This document shows, piece by piece, positions 1 through 10,333 of a DNA stretch of 48,395 nucleotides. The notes beneath the pieces were generated by a model. It was not told where the DNA came from. It searched no databases and worked only from the letters and a program-made list of their open reading frames with translations. The position numbers and the translations under genes were made by a program. The stretch lies in the NCBI GenBank assembly GCA_036897095.1, contig JAYMSP010000526.1:1-48395 (forward strand), given 5' to 3'. The DNA comes from Plantago elongata (lineage: Eukaryota; Streptophyta; Magnoliopsida; Lamiales; Plantaginaceae). Numbering within the stretch: the first letter of the stretch is position 1; each line of letters starts with the position of its first letter.

Positions 1-420
1 CCCGTTTAAGCAGGCTGGAGGAAGAAGAAGGTGTGAAATTTACCGTTTTACCCCTGGGCTGGAGAAGGGAAAGGTTTCTTCATTAAGGGTAGTCTGGTCA
101 TTTCTCCATTATATATCCTAACTCGTTCTGGCTAAAGAATGGCTCGTAAATAAAATTCGAAAAATTACCAAATCAATTCTCGGACATTCGTGGAGTTATT
201 TTCGAGGTGTCGGTAAAATAAAATAATTATTTTATAAAATAATATTATATTATTATTTTATTCGATACGCTTAATAATTTGATTTTAATTAACGTCGAAT
301 CCGCTCGACATTAAAATACAAAATTTACGCTAAATTATCCGCAAATTTTTTTGACTCGTATGAAATGGAAAAATTAATATTTTATTCAGTTTAAAGGTCG
401 AAAAAAAATTCACGGACCTT
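1..420. other. AT-rich sequence, probably transposon-derived
   Basis: No coding potential is visible. The stretch is AT-rich with blocks of short A/T words (about 205-260). Its texture resembles the non-coding part of plant gypsy-type LTRs, but no terminal repeat can be defined because the window starts inside it. Confidence 0.25.
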
Positions 421-1190
421 ACAGGTCTTCTTACGTTTATTTATGCTCATAACCTACTAGCAAATAGGCTATGCCTTTGGCGTGACCTCCGTGATCTGTC
501 TTTGGGTATCGGTGAACAGTGGGTATGTGTTGGCGACTTTAACACCGTGCTTACTCAAGAGGACCGTGTGGGTGGTAATCCGGTTACGGAGTCCGATTAT
601 AGGGTCCTTGTGGATATGATGGATGGGGTGGGTTTGTATGAGATTAACATGTCAGGTGAGCGTTCACATGGTCGAATAAACATGAGCATGGTATTATTTA
701 CTCCTGTATTGATCGAGCTTTGGGTAATGTGGATTGGTTTTTAGCAAATCTCAATGTTGACATTGAGGTGTTGCTACCGGGGTTGTCGGACCACTCACCG
801 TTGCAATTCAGGAACTATGTGATCACTCGGATTCTTCGTCCTCGCTTCCGATTTATCAATTATACGGCGGAACTACCTGATTTTATGGGGACGGTTGCTG
901 CTTCGTGGTTAAGAAAGAAGATACCTATCATATACTGAACAAGTATATTAAGTAGTGTAATCTTCTCAAGCTCTCTGGATAAATAGCTGAAAAGTTATTT
1001 TAAGAGAAGCCTGACAACAATCATATAACCAACACCATCAAGGCGTAGAGTATCGAAAGTGCTTGGTTTGGGAAATTAAGGAAAATCTCCAAGGTTATCT
1101 TGAGTATAGGAAGTACTTGGCTTTAGAAGCTAGGGAACAACTCAGGGTGAACATTTGGTTGGGAATCATTTGTTTGTAGGGATCTTAGAA
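421..1190 (+). mobile_element. Decayed LINE (non-LTR retrotransposon) fragment, endonuclease domain
   Basis: Translation from about 430 gives an apurinic/apyrimidinic-type endonuclease signature of plant L1 LINEs: FVYAHNLLANRLCLWRDLRD, then GDFNTVLTQEDRVGG. A second frame (720-938) carries LPGLSDHSPLQF, the conserved SDH block near the domain end. The two halves lie in different frames, so at least one frameshift separates them near 700-720. The motif expected between them (an aromatic-Trp segment and an L-D-R block) is partly lost. Downstream, to about 1190, short conserved-looking pieces persist without an open frame, and no reverse transcriptase core follows. The element is therefore a 3'-truncated or eroded relic and is not expected to be active. 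Confidence 0.75.
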
Positions 1191-1342
1191 TATGATACAT
1201 TGTGAGGAGAACTCAATTATCTGTTCTAGTGGATTCCAGGTCTCAAAAACGCCGAAGTGGATTAGTTGGAGGATTACGCCACCTCCAGATATCACTATAA
1301 GTTGTTGTGTTATTTACTTATTGTATTTACATTCCAGCATCA

Positions 1343-1344
<2 letters not shown>

Positions 1345-1383
<39 letters not shown>
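1345..1383. repeat. (CA)n microsatellite
   Basis: An uninterrupted CA dinucleotide run of about 39 bases lies between two transposon relics. It makes two overlapping frames look open (poly His-Thr), which are not genes. Confidence 0.97.
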
Positions 1384-1385
<2 letters not shown>

Positions 1386-1485
1386 TTACTGCAAAGCACA
1401 TTTATATTTATCTATCGCTTAAAAAGTCTTCCGCTCTCTGAATCTGAGAAAGATTATTTATCGATGAAAGTTTGAAAAGACTATT

Positions 1486-1503
1486 CCCTCCCCCCCCCCC
1501 CCC
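1486..1503. repeat. Poly-C tract
   Basis: Seventeen of 18 bases are C with a single T; the uninterrupted run is 14 C. Such a homopolymer is unusual in this AT-rich DNA and its exact length may be a sequencing or assembly estimate. Confidence 0.95.
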
Positions 1504-1505
1504 TT

Positions 1506-2469
1506 CTAGTCTTTTCTTTTGCCGTTATCTGGACCAACAACAACCAACTCATCTTTGGCAACCTTTTTCAAGGCTTCCGCATTAGTGTATCGGTACATGG
1601 TGTTGCTCAGTGGGATGTTCATGTGCTCTCTAAGCACCATTCCACATTTCTTCAAAATGTAGCAAAATTTCAGACCATAGTGCATATTAGACTTGGTGTC
1701 AGCACGGCCTTTAACAATTTTGGGTTCAAATTCATTGACCATGTTCACAAACTTCATGAAGAGATATTTCCCCTAGTTGAAGATGTTATCTCTGTCATTT
1801 AGCTCTTTTTGGAGAATGACCATTATCATCCATCTCTCCAGACTGATCAGGTCAATGCCTCCATTGTTGCCATCTAAGCACCTGTGAAGGATTCTGGCTA
1901 GCACATACCAGTGCTCAAAGAGGTGTCTTGTTCTGATGTATCCCAGAATGAAAGAAGAGGTGCAGTCCTCAATCTTGTCGTTTGCTGCTTCTTCATACAT
2001 CACTCTGACACTTATATTCAGAGTCTTGTCTCTCGTGTTTATTTCAATGTTGTCCCACGATTCTTGAGACGGAAGATTTTGCAAATATATTTCTACACCT
2101 TGAACCTGGGATTTGATGAACGATTCTTCAACGTTGTTCACAATCCTTTTGTAGACTTGGCAGAGTTGTAAACTCCAAGACATCAACTGGAGACAATCCA
2201 GTGAGTGCAGCACTAAGAAACTTCTTGATGTGAGCCTTGGATAGTATCTTCACAACAAAGTTTCTATCTGGTGAGGAAGAGATAGCCACATTCAGATATT
2301 TCTCAACCATATGTGCTCCCCAATTCATTTTGAGGATGGAAGTCCAGTCCTCTGGGTTGAAATCACCCTGCAAGCGTTTGTTCAACACTTGCAAGACTTT
2401 TTCTCCTTGCTTTTCACTAGAAGAAGCAGTCGCAACTGAGTTCTTGGATGAGGTATTTCTGGGTGCCAT
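1506..2469 (-). pseudogene. Broken ORF of an unknown, probably retroelement-associated protein
   Basis: The minus strand encodes about 320 residues starting MAPRNTSSKNSVATASSSEK at 2469. The frame is broken twice. A frameshift lies near 2140-2160, where the first frame ends ...SPVDVLEF and the next continues ...VYKRIVNNVEESF. An in-frame TAG lies at 1773-1775, after which the same frame runs on to 1506. The three pieces join into one plausible globular protein with a Ser/Lys-rich start, so this is one decayed gene rather than three. From memory it resembles uncharacterised proteins that accompany retroelements in Lamiales genomes; no catalytic motif is visible. An inactive gag-like or domesticated gene is also possible. 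Function is unknown. Confidence 0.45.
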
Positions 2470-3529
2470 CTCTTTTTATATAGAATACTAACAGTATGAC
2501 GCCTTGTCGCATTAATAAAAATTAAAGGATTGAGATTCAATCTTGAATTGATCCAATGGTGTAGATCGTAATACTAACAATAATACAATGCAACGGTACT
2601 ATTCTTAGCCGTGTACATCAAACATTATTCACCATGGTTACCTTCTACATTGTTATTAACCTTGTATACACACGAATTCTTCTCCCATCAAAACATGATT
2701 AGTCCAGCCTTCATGTCCATGTTCTCTACTATCAAAAGTATGTAGACTAATTGTTGTGTCAACGTCTGTGTTCTCTTTTCATAAAAGATGGTGCTTTATC
2801 AATCTGGATTTTAGAAATCAAGAAGTGTGTTTCGAGTTCTCATGGTTTCACGTGGCTTAATTCGAGACAAGTTTCCATAAGACTTACATCACCAAAATTT
2901 TATATATGCCTAATGTTAACATGTGTAGTTGATTGTTATCTATAACATAATAAGAAATTGATGTAAGTTCCCGTAAGTTTTATTCACGTACGATTATGTG
3001 ATTGAATATTAGAATTATATGTTATGTTGTCTAAATGTTTTATGAAGTTTACCCCATCTATGCTTAGCGATAATACTTGAAAGTGTACACTTTTATTGCC
3101 ATCTGTATAATGCCTTTGATGCTAGTTCTGTGCCGAATTTCTTATTGACCTCTATGTCATTATAGTACCATATGTGGTGACAACTCAATTCCATAGATTT
3201 TTGTATTAAGTATGGTAGCGTGAGGATTGTAGTATGATTATCTCATTTCTTGATTAGACTACTTTTGTAAGTTGCTTTCATTTACTTCAGTGGTTGGTTA
3301 CTACTATGTTAAAGTTCTGTCGGATCATTGTTAATTCTAATTATGTTGATAATGTGATTAGTTATATTATGTCATTCATACTCACACTAAAATAGTACAT
3401 TCATGAGTTACAATCATGACATGCATTCACGTTAACAAAATGTTTAACGTTTAAAGTTAAAAAAGTTATTGAAGTTAAAGATATATTAAGGGATCGTAGG
3501 GAAATATCCTGGCATTTGTGGTGCAATTA
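2470..3529. other. Intergenic, no recognised feature
   Basis: AT-rich DNA with stops in all frames. I see no gene, RNA or terminal repeat. Confidence 0.4.
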
Positions 3530-4206
3530 TGTTCATGTTCAGCGGATAAGGATCGAGGTCATGAAACCGTCAGTTTTATATTTATTCAACGGATAAGGAC
3601 TAAGGTCCTGAGGCCGGCAGTTATTTCATATTCAACCGATAGGGCCACAAAAATGACTTGAGGCCGGTAGATAGCCACCATGGACCAGGTTAGGAACCTA
3701 CGACGTCAAGTGAGCTTGCGATCATGTTAAGGTCCAAGATAGCTTTCAAGGTTAAGTTAATGTGTTCAGTGTCAGGTTAAGTCAAGTCTGATGCATTGCA
3801 TTAATAAAGACTAAATGATTTAAAAGACATGAATATAGAACTTAAGTCATGGCACGTGTATGGATACTTGCTCAGTCAGTAGTCACGACTGACCCCTTTC
3901 TAAAATATCAATTTTAGATTTGATGCGAGTTATTGGAGTGGAGCATCTATCGGAATCCATTTAATATTTCAAGTTCACAATTTTCTACTTCATAAAGTTG
4001 CAAGATTTTATGATTTCTAATTTCGCTTCATATAAATATTAGTTCACGAATTTATTTAAAGAATTGGCATGTCATGTTTAAGGACGGTCAAGTCGTCGAT
4101 CTACGTTTTTCATTTTACAAGTCTAAGTTCGTCGAATTTTCAAGATCAAGAACTAGCGCGAGCCGTATTCTTCTTAGTTTGTATTTTAAAAAATCGGGAC
4201 GCTACA
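3530..4206 (+). mobile_element. Putative gypsy-type LTR, 3' end
   Basis: The segment runs from the tandem repeats to GGGACGCTACA at 4196-4206, a typical 3' terminus of plant chromovirus-like LTRs (ending CA, with inverted start TGTAGCG expected at the other end). No matching start was found upstream, so the LTR is 5'-incomplete or too diverged. It abuts the left LTR of the copia element exactly where that LTR loses homology with its partner. Confidence 0.35.
3537..3671 (+). repeat. Three imperfect ~47-bp tandem repeats
   Basis: Three successive units share a core of the type CAACGGATAAGGA followed by an AGGTC-TGA-GCCGGCAG block; units begin near 3540, 3588 and 3634. The third is most diverged (CAACCGATAGGG then GAGGCCGGTAG). 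Subterminal tandem repeats like this are common inside plant gypsy LTRs. Confidence 0.7.
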
Positions 4207-4762
4207 CCTCTAATGAGGTTTTATGGTGGCTTTAGTACAAGGATTAACGTGTGACTTTTAAGGTAGACTTTCTTGGCTATATAATGTGGTTCCTCCACCA
4301 CTTTGAAGACACACACAACAAGGATATAATCTTCTCTTCTCCCTCTCATCTTTGGCATCATCACCCTTGTTTCACTATAGAGTTTTTGCATAATAAACAT
4401 ACACTTGAACAGTAAGAGAGTTCTAACACTTGAAAGGTTCGAAGGAACTAATTTTGTTGCTTCCAAAATTAGTTGTGATTGGGCGTTGTACCTTGGGAGC
4501 ACATTGCTCAAGTAGGCCTGAAGCATAGAAAGGCGGGCAAATTGTGTTTAAGGGGAAATGGTCTCGCTGTATTCAATCCGAATTAATCTCTAGCACTTGT
4601 TCAACGTCTAATCTCTATCAAAAGATTAATGGAAGTGTTGTTATATTGTTTCTTAATCTTGTTGAAATATGTAGAGATGATTTGTTTCATATAATAATTA
4701 TATTCTTATATATTTTATTTTATGAAATGTTATACGGAGGAAAAATCAACCGGGCACCAACA
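4205..4762 (+). repeat. Left LTR of copia element, 5'-truncated
   Basis: It aligns with 9769-10333. Homology begins at CACCTCTAATGAGG and ends at GGCACCAACA. Over the first ~127 bases I count about nine substitutions by eye, and a ~13-bp indel lies near 4570. The short frames inside it are not genes. Confidence 0.8.
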
Positions 4763-5672
4763 GTCTTAATCACAATCTCCGTCCTTGATAATGTTGATTT
4801 ATTTCTCCGGCAGATGATTGGTTGATTACTAGCTATGGACTATGAATCGTCATTATTGTGATCTATATTAACGGTAATTGATGGTATAATTCATTATGAA
4901 TTGAAGTTATGGACTTCAGATTACCTAAGAGAAATATATATGATTAGTGATGTTTTGTATTTGTGTATCAATGCATTAGAGTCTCTTTTTTTTTTTCTCG
5001 GGTCCTTTAGTGATATAATCCAAATCCGTGTTGATTTGTGGCAAGTTATTCTAAATGATTAAGGGGCTGATTGGTATAGAATTTAAATAGGTATTTGATG
5101 GATTTTAATAAAATTGTATTTGGAATGGAATTGAAATGTTCATCGAATCAAATGAAACGATTTAAATGCTATGTAAATCAACCTCAAATTTTGTTGACAA
5201 GTTGATAACGTTTATATCTTCTCTGTGGTTTTGCTAGTTGTTGTGATTGTTGTGGAATAGGAAAAGCATTTGTTGCTTATGATTTTTCTATTACTGATGT
5301 GGTAACTCTTATAAAATGTTAATCAGTTTTTGGTTTACTTTGAGCATACATGTTGGGGCATGGTGATCAATAATGTGTGAATTTGGTCATCCTAGCTATT
5401 AAACTTGTGATTTAATTTGACAATTGATTGTACAAGTTACATGACTTTTTATCTGCATTACTGTGAATGTAATTATAATATTAAAATTTTGTAACATCAA
5501 AGTTGATTACCTTGAGTTAAATTTTTTGGTGTAAGTTATTATTTTTATGAGTTAATAATTTTTACACCTTTAACTAGCATTAATTATGTGTTAGTTAATT
5601 TGAGAAGGTTAAAAGTCTCTTTAATGTTTCAAGAGTAATTATACTTACATCTAAAGAATTATTATTGTGAAT

Positions 5673-5872
5673 TTTTTTTTTAAATAAAAAATATAGCATT
5701 ACAATTACAATTGTTGAACAAGACGAATTTATCATATCAATCGATTCTAGATGCAAATCACCACCAATCTCTATTGAGAGAATATAATCACCCATTTCGA
5801 GGAATTGAATGCGTGACCTCATGGTTACGGGGTGTCTCAGCTTGCCACTCGGCTACAACCGCTTTTACAATC
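5673..5872 (-). mobile_element. tRNA-derived SINE inside the copia relic
   Basis: On the minus strand the element starts near 5872. It has an A-box-like TAGCCGAGTGGC (5855-5844) and a B-box-like GCATTCAATTCC (5812-5801), and ends in a T-rich stretch and an A-rich tail at about 5683-5673. It is flanked by the direct repeat ATTATTGTGAAT at 5661-5672 and 5873-5884, a 12-bp target duplication. Box spacing and tail fit tRNA-derived plant SINEs, with a tRNA-Ser/Leu-like head. No protein is encoded. Confidence 0.78.
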
Positions 5873-8639
5873 ATTATTGTGAATGAACTATTGCATAATG
5901 TACATTCACTAAGTTTTGTTAAACATCTTGGTTATGATGTTTTTGTGTGGGAGTGAATTTTTTGAGAATTTTTTAAATACTTTTTTATATTATTGAGAAC
6001 AGAAATTCTTGTGGTACTTTATCTCTTAAAGTGGATTTTTAAGAAAAAAATTTAAAGTACTTTTTTCTATTATTTTAGATTAAAATTGTGTGGTTTTACT
6101 TTATGTTTTTGATAAATATTAAACTTATGATATTTATGAAATTAATATTGACGGAATAAAGTTAACCATACTTTGATATGAGCTTTAAGCTTTCTGAAGC
6201 TATTTTATTAGAACAAGTGTGAGTAAACTTGTTGAGATATTCTTTACCTTGTGGGTTTAGAAATATTTTCTAAGTTGCTTTTACTGAGAAGTGATTTGTG
6301 AAATGGGACTGTCAAATCTTGTTGTTCATTTGTTGTGAATCTCTAGTGAGTAAAATTATAACAACTTTATGTCTATGCATTTCATTATCTTGAGTGTAAT
6401 TTCCACAACTTATAATGTGAAGTAAAAATATGTGGAGAACGTTGAGGTTGTAAGGGGTCACGGCATTGAGGTCGTGGTTTGCCGCCTTAAAATATACTCT
6501 TTCAAAGAGATACAACCAAATGTGAGGATAGTATATGAAAATTTAGTACACCAATTAATAGTTGGTTTGGGCATGGCTTGTAGCAACATCTATGGATGTG
6601 ATAAAGCATTATCATTGCATTGCTTAAAAAAGGATATGATTATTGACATAGAGTTGCACGATGTTTTCATGAAATCAATTACTAATTGTAAGTTGATTGT
6701 GTGATTGAGTTAGAATTTCACCATTTTCATGTGAACTCCTTTATTATGAAACTTTGGTGTGAAGAATCTACTCAATGATACCATTTGAGATATGGGTTTT
6801 CTTAATAACACACTTGAGTAAGTGTTTGAATAAATTATAATGAGTTGGCATTGAGGCCATTAAGCTCATGGATGATAATGTTTGTAACATCTACAGGTAG
6901 ACTTTAAAGTCTATTATGGGAACTCCAATGTCTATAAATTGAATAAAAATACATGGTGGATTACTAAGTGATTCTTCTGGACATGTCTTATTTATTAGAT
7001 AAACGTGCATATGCTAGAGATATGCAAGATCTACGAGTCCAACGGGATTCATCTTGCAGAGGGTTGATGTACTTCGATTGCTAACACAAAGATGATGAAT
7101 TATTTTATAGTAGTGTTTAGAGCTCTGCGTTTTGGTACAAATATTTTTGTCATTGACAACTATGTCAAATGTAGTAACTAATTATTATTTTCCTCATGGT
7201 ATAAAAATAATTTTGTATACCTTCCAAATTCGTTAAATTTAGTTTTCTTGGTTGAATGTTTTTTTTATAAAACCCAAATCTTGTTCATAACAACATTGTG
7301 GCGTTTAAAGCTACTTTTTTATTTATTTTTCGATGAGAGTTTAACATTGCCTACTTATTGTGAAGTATTGACAAAGCAAGTTTTTTAATCGTACTTGGAT
7401 GGAAACAATGATTTACTCAATTTTCTTATTAAAAAGATTTGTGTGTGCAATTCTTAAAGTGGAATTTTTTAGACTTGGGGTCTAAAACACCAACAATGAG
7501 GTGAAGAATTGCTTGTGTGGAAATGTATGCATCAACCATAATTGAGTTATGCATGGTGTGCCCATATATTGTGGGACAAAGTCATTGTGTTTTCATAACT
7601 CGTTGATTACATACTATTACTACTAGTAGAGATGTAATTTCCTTATTAAATGTGAAAGGTTTATAAACCTTTAAGTTCTTAAGGATTGAGACTGTCTAGA
7701 AAGAGATTATGTTTCTCTTGCGAATAAGAGAACGGATTCTAGTAGCATTAAAGTCTATTGTTGAGGATAGTGATGATACTTCATATCGAAAGAGAAAAAC
7801 CTCCATATATGTTCCCTCTCATGTGCACTTATTAGTCACTATTGAGTAGCGAAATGTGGTGGGAGAAGACTTCGATAATGAAGAGGCATATTTATAAAGG
7901 TTGCAAACTTGAAATGTTGATCAAGTTTTTAGTTTATTCCTACTAGTAATTTATGGACTTACAAATTCATATTATTATCACGTCACACGAAGATCTTCTA
8001 GAGGAAGATGAGACCAAATGGTTCAGTAATATGGTTGAGAAATTATTGGCTGAACAACTTGATGGTGAGAAAAAAAGTGAGCTCTAAATTCTCACATAAA
8101 AAGATTTCTATGCAATTAAAACAAATTTCTATGATACATCAAGAGGATGTGATATCTTGTTTGTTTTTAAAAAATTTATTAAGATGGGCTTACTTGATTT
8201 AAAACAAGGAGAAAATTTTGTGTGTCTACATGATAGAACAAATTTTGTGGTTCAAATTGTTTGGTTGGCTTGGTATTATAATAGTTTCAATCAAGATGAT
8301 TGGAAAAGAGATAGTTAGACCGGTTGTGGAATCAAACTAACTATATGATATCGAGATGTGCATGAGTTGGTGCACTGATGGATATGACTTTCGGGTTAAT
8401 GAAGGCTATATTTCTATAATGAGATTTTTCTAGTATTTACTAGGAAATATAGCAAATCTTATTGTTGTGTTTAGATTAACTATGAAATTAGAGTTCATAG
8501 GTGAGAATCTATAAATATGTGTAATATACTTGGTATACCAAATATTTTTGAGAAACATTATAATCCGTAATTAATACGACCAATAGTTAAAGATGTGTTA
8601 GTTTTAAATGCTATCGGAAGAGTTTTATTTTATGGGAGT

Positions 8640-8760
8640 TGTTGACTTAAAAGTTAAATCAGAGAGTAAATTTATAAAAACAAGTATTGATTGTTGGATT
8701 ATCGTAGAATCCAAAGATAATATCACGGACCCATTAATAAATGGTCCTTGAAGAGACCAA
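8640..8760 (+). pseudogene. Relic of copia pol C-terminus (RNase H end)
   Basis: Codons from 8695 read WIIVESKDNITDPL followed by INGP and a stop at 8749-8751. Functional copia elements carry a K-x-N-x-A-D-x-L-T-K-type block here. Stops and frame changes surround it, so only this block can be assigned with any confidence; the upstream internal DNA is too decayed to place integrase or reverse transcriptase. Confidence 0.5.
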
Positions 8761-9390
8761 ATGAGATTTCATCGAGGGGAATGAGATAGAAGCCCATTAA
8801 ATGATTACCGCCCATGATGGCAACCCTACCTAGATTGTAAACCCCACTCTGCAGGTTCAAAGGGACAACCGAACTGTGGGGGGATCGACCAAAGCACTCG
8901 GAAAATAGAGTTCCCAACCTATTCCTATGATGAAAGAGTGATAGATCTGTCCATGGTGGGAAAAGTGATAAACTTTTAATGATCCTTATGCTTTGATGCT
9001 ATAACATGGGGTAAGATAGGATACTCCTAAATAAGAGATCACCTATATTGAATGTGAAGGGGGCCGCTTCTATGAGATGAATTAAAGGGCTAAATCTCTA
9101 TAGCATTTGATGAATTCTTCCAAGGCAGTCCACGACCAAAATGGACAACAACGAGGACCGATTAAAGTGTGAGGAAATGTTGTGTGAGTATCTTTGTCTT
9201 GTTACACACAAACGCCGAACAGTTCAAGAGTTCGCATCCACTGGTTGGCAAGTGTATCCGATGTTATTTCACTACGGAAGGTTCAAGGCTAACAACCACC
9301 TTTCTAGATGCAACGAATTCTCGAGAACTCTCGAATTGCATTTATTCATTTGCATGAGCATTTTTTAACCAATTTCATTCATGTGGTGAT

Positions 9391-10333
9391 TGTTGGAGAA
9401 TTGGTTTATTGAGAAACCATTTATACGTACTAAGCTAAAGCCATAAAATGTGCAACTTAACTTAAAAGTTGAAATGTCAAGAGGATATATCTTTGAGCAA
9501 ATTTTATATGTCGGTCATCTTTTGTTTTGACATGTTTTATATTTGATCATGTAGTGGGTTGCACAAGCTATGTGATAATATAATATATGATCGAAAACCA
9601 ATTCTGGGTGTGAATAAAAGTTGGTTTGAAGTAGTGAGGTACAAGTTGGGAGTATACATATTCTAGAAGAAGTCTTTTGCACTTCTCCCGTGTTTATACT
9701 CTAATTTTACCAATTAATTAGTTAATTTTCGGAATTACAATGAGTTAGTTTTGTAACTTATGTTCTAGCACCTCTAATGAGGTTATATGGTGGCTTTAGT
9801 ACAAGGATTAATGTGTGACCTTTGAGGTAGCCTTTCTTGGCTATATAATATGGTTTCTCCACCACTTTGAAGACACACACGACGAGGATATAATCTTCTC
9901 CTCTCCCTCTCATCTTTGGTATCATCATCTTTGTTTCACTATAGAGTTTTTGCATAGTAAGCATACACTTGAACATTGAGAGAGTTCTAACACTTGAAAG
10001 GTTCGAAGGACTAATTTTGTTGCTTACAAAATTAGTTGTGATTGGGCGTTGTACCTTGGGAGCACATTGCTCAAGTAGGCATGAAGCATAGAAAGGCGGG
10101 TAAATTGTGCTTAAGGGGAAGTGGTCTCACCGATGTCTCGTCCAAGGTTCAATCCGAATTAATCTCTAGCACTTGTTCAACGTCTAATCTCTATCAAAAG
10201 ATTAATGTAAATGTTTTTATATTGTTTCTTCCTTTTGTTGAAATATGTAGAGATGATTTGTATCATATACTAATCATATTTTTATATATTTTATGGCATG
10301 TTATGCAGAGGAAAAATCAACCGGGCACCAACA
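9391..10333 (+). repeat. Right LTR of copia element, complete
   Basis: 943 bp from TGTTGG to CCAACA. It matches the left LTR over its last ~565 bp; the first ~380 bp have no counterpart on the left. Confidence 0.75.

Larger units (their letters stand above)
4205..10333 (+). mobile_element. Decayed Ty1/copia-type LTR retrotransposon
   Basis: Two direct repeats in the same orientation (4205-4762 and 9391-10333) bound about 4.6 kb of non-coding, stop-ridden DNA. The right repeat starts TGTTGGAGAATTGG and ends GGGCACCAACA, giving the TGTTGG...CCAACA inverted termini of copia LTRs. A diverged polypurine-tract position (ATGTGGTGAT) lies directly before it. Near the 3' side a relic of the pol end reads WIIVESKDNITDPL (8695-8736), matching the conserved end of copia RNase H. 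No intact gag or pol frame remains. The left LTR lacks roughly its first 385 bp. A SINE is inserted at 5673-5872. Confidence 0.72.

Noticed and set aside
1192..1475. Overlapping open frames with poly His-Thr stretches
   Set aside because: They exist only because a CA microsatellite has no stops in these frames; no homology or gene context.
4221..4526. Minus-strand frame, similar to another at 9758-9976
   Set aside because: Both lie in the same part of the two copia LTRs, so the similarity reflects LTR duplication, not a protein family.
4205..10333. Possible pair of duplicated genes suggested by similar frames at 4544-4825 and 10042-10356
   Set aside because: These are also LTR sequence; TG...CA ends and the copia pol relic explain the repeat.
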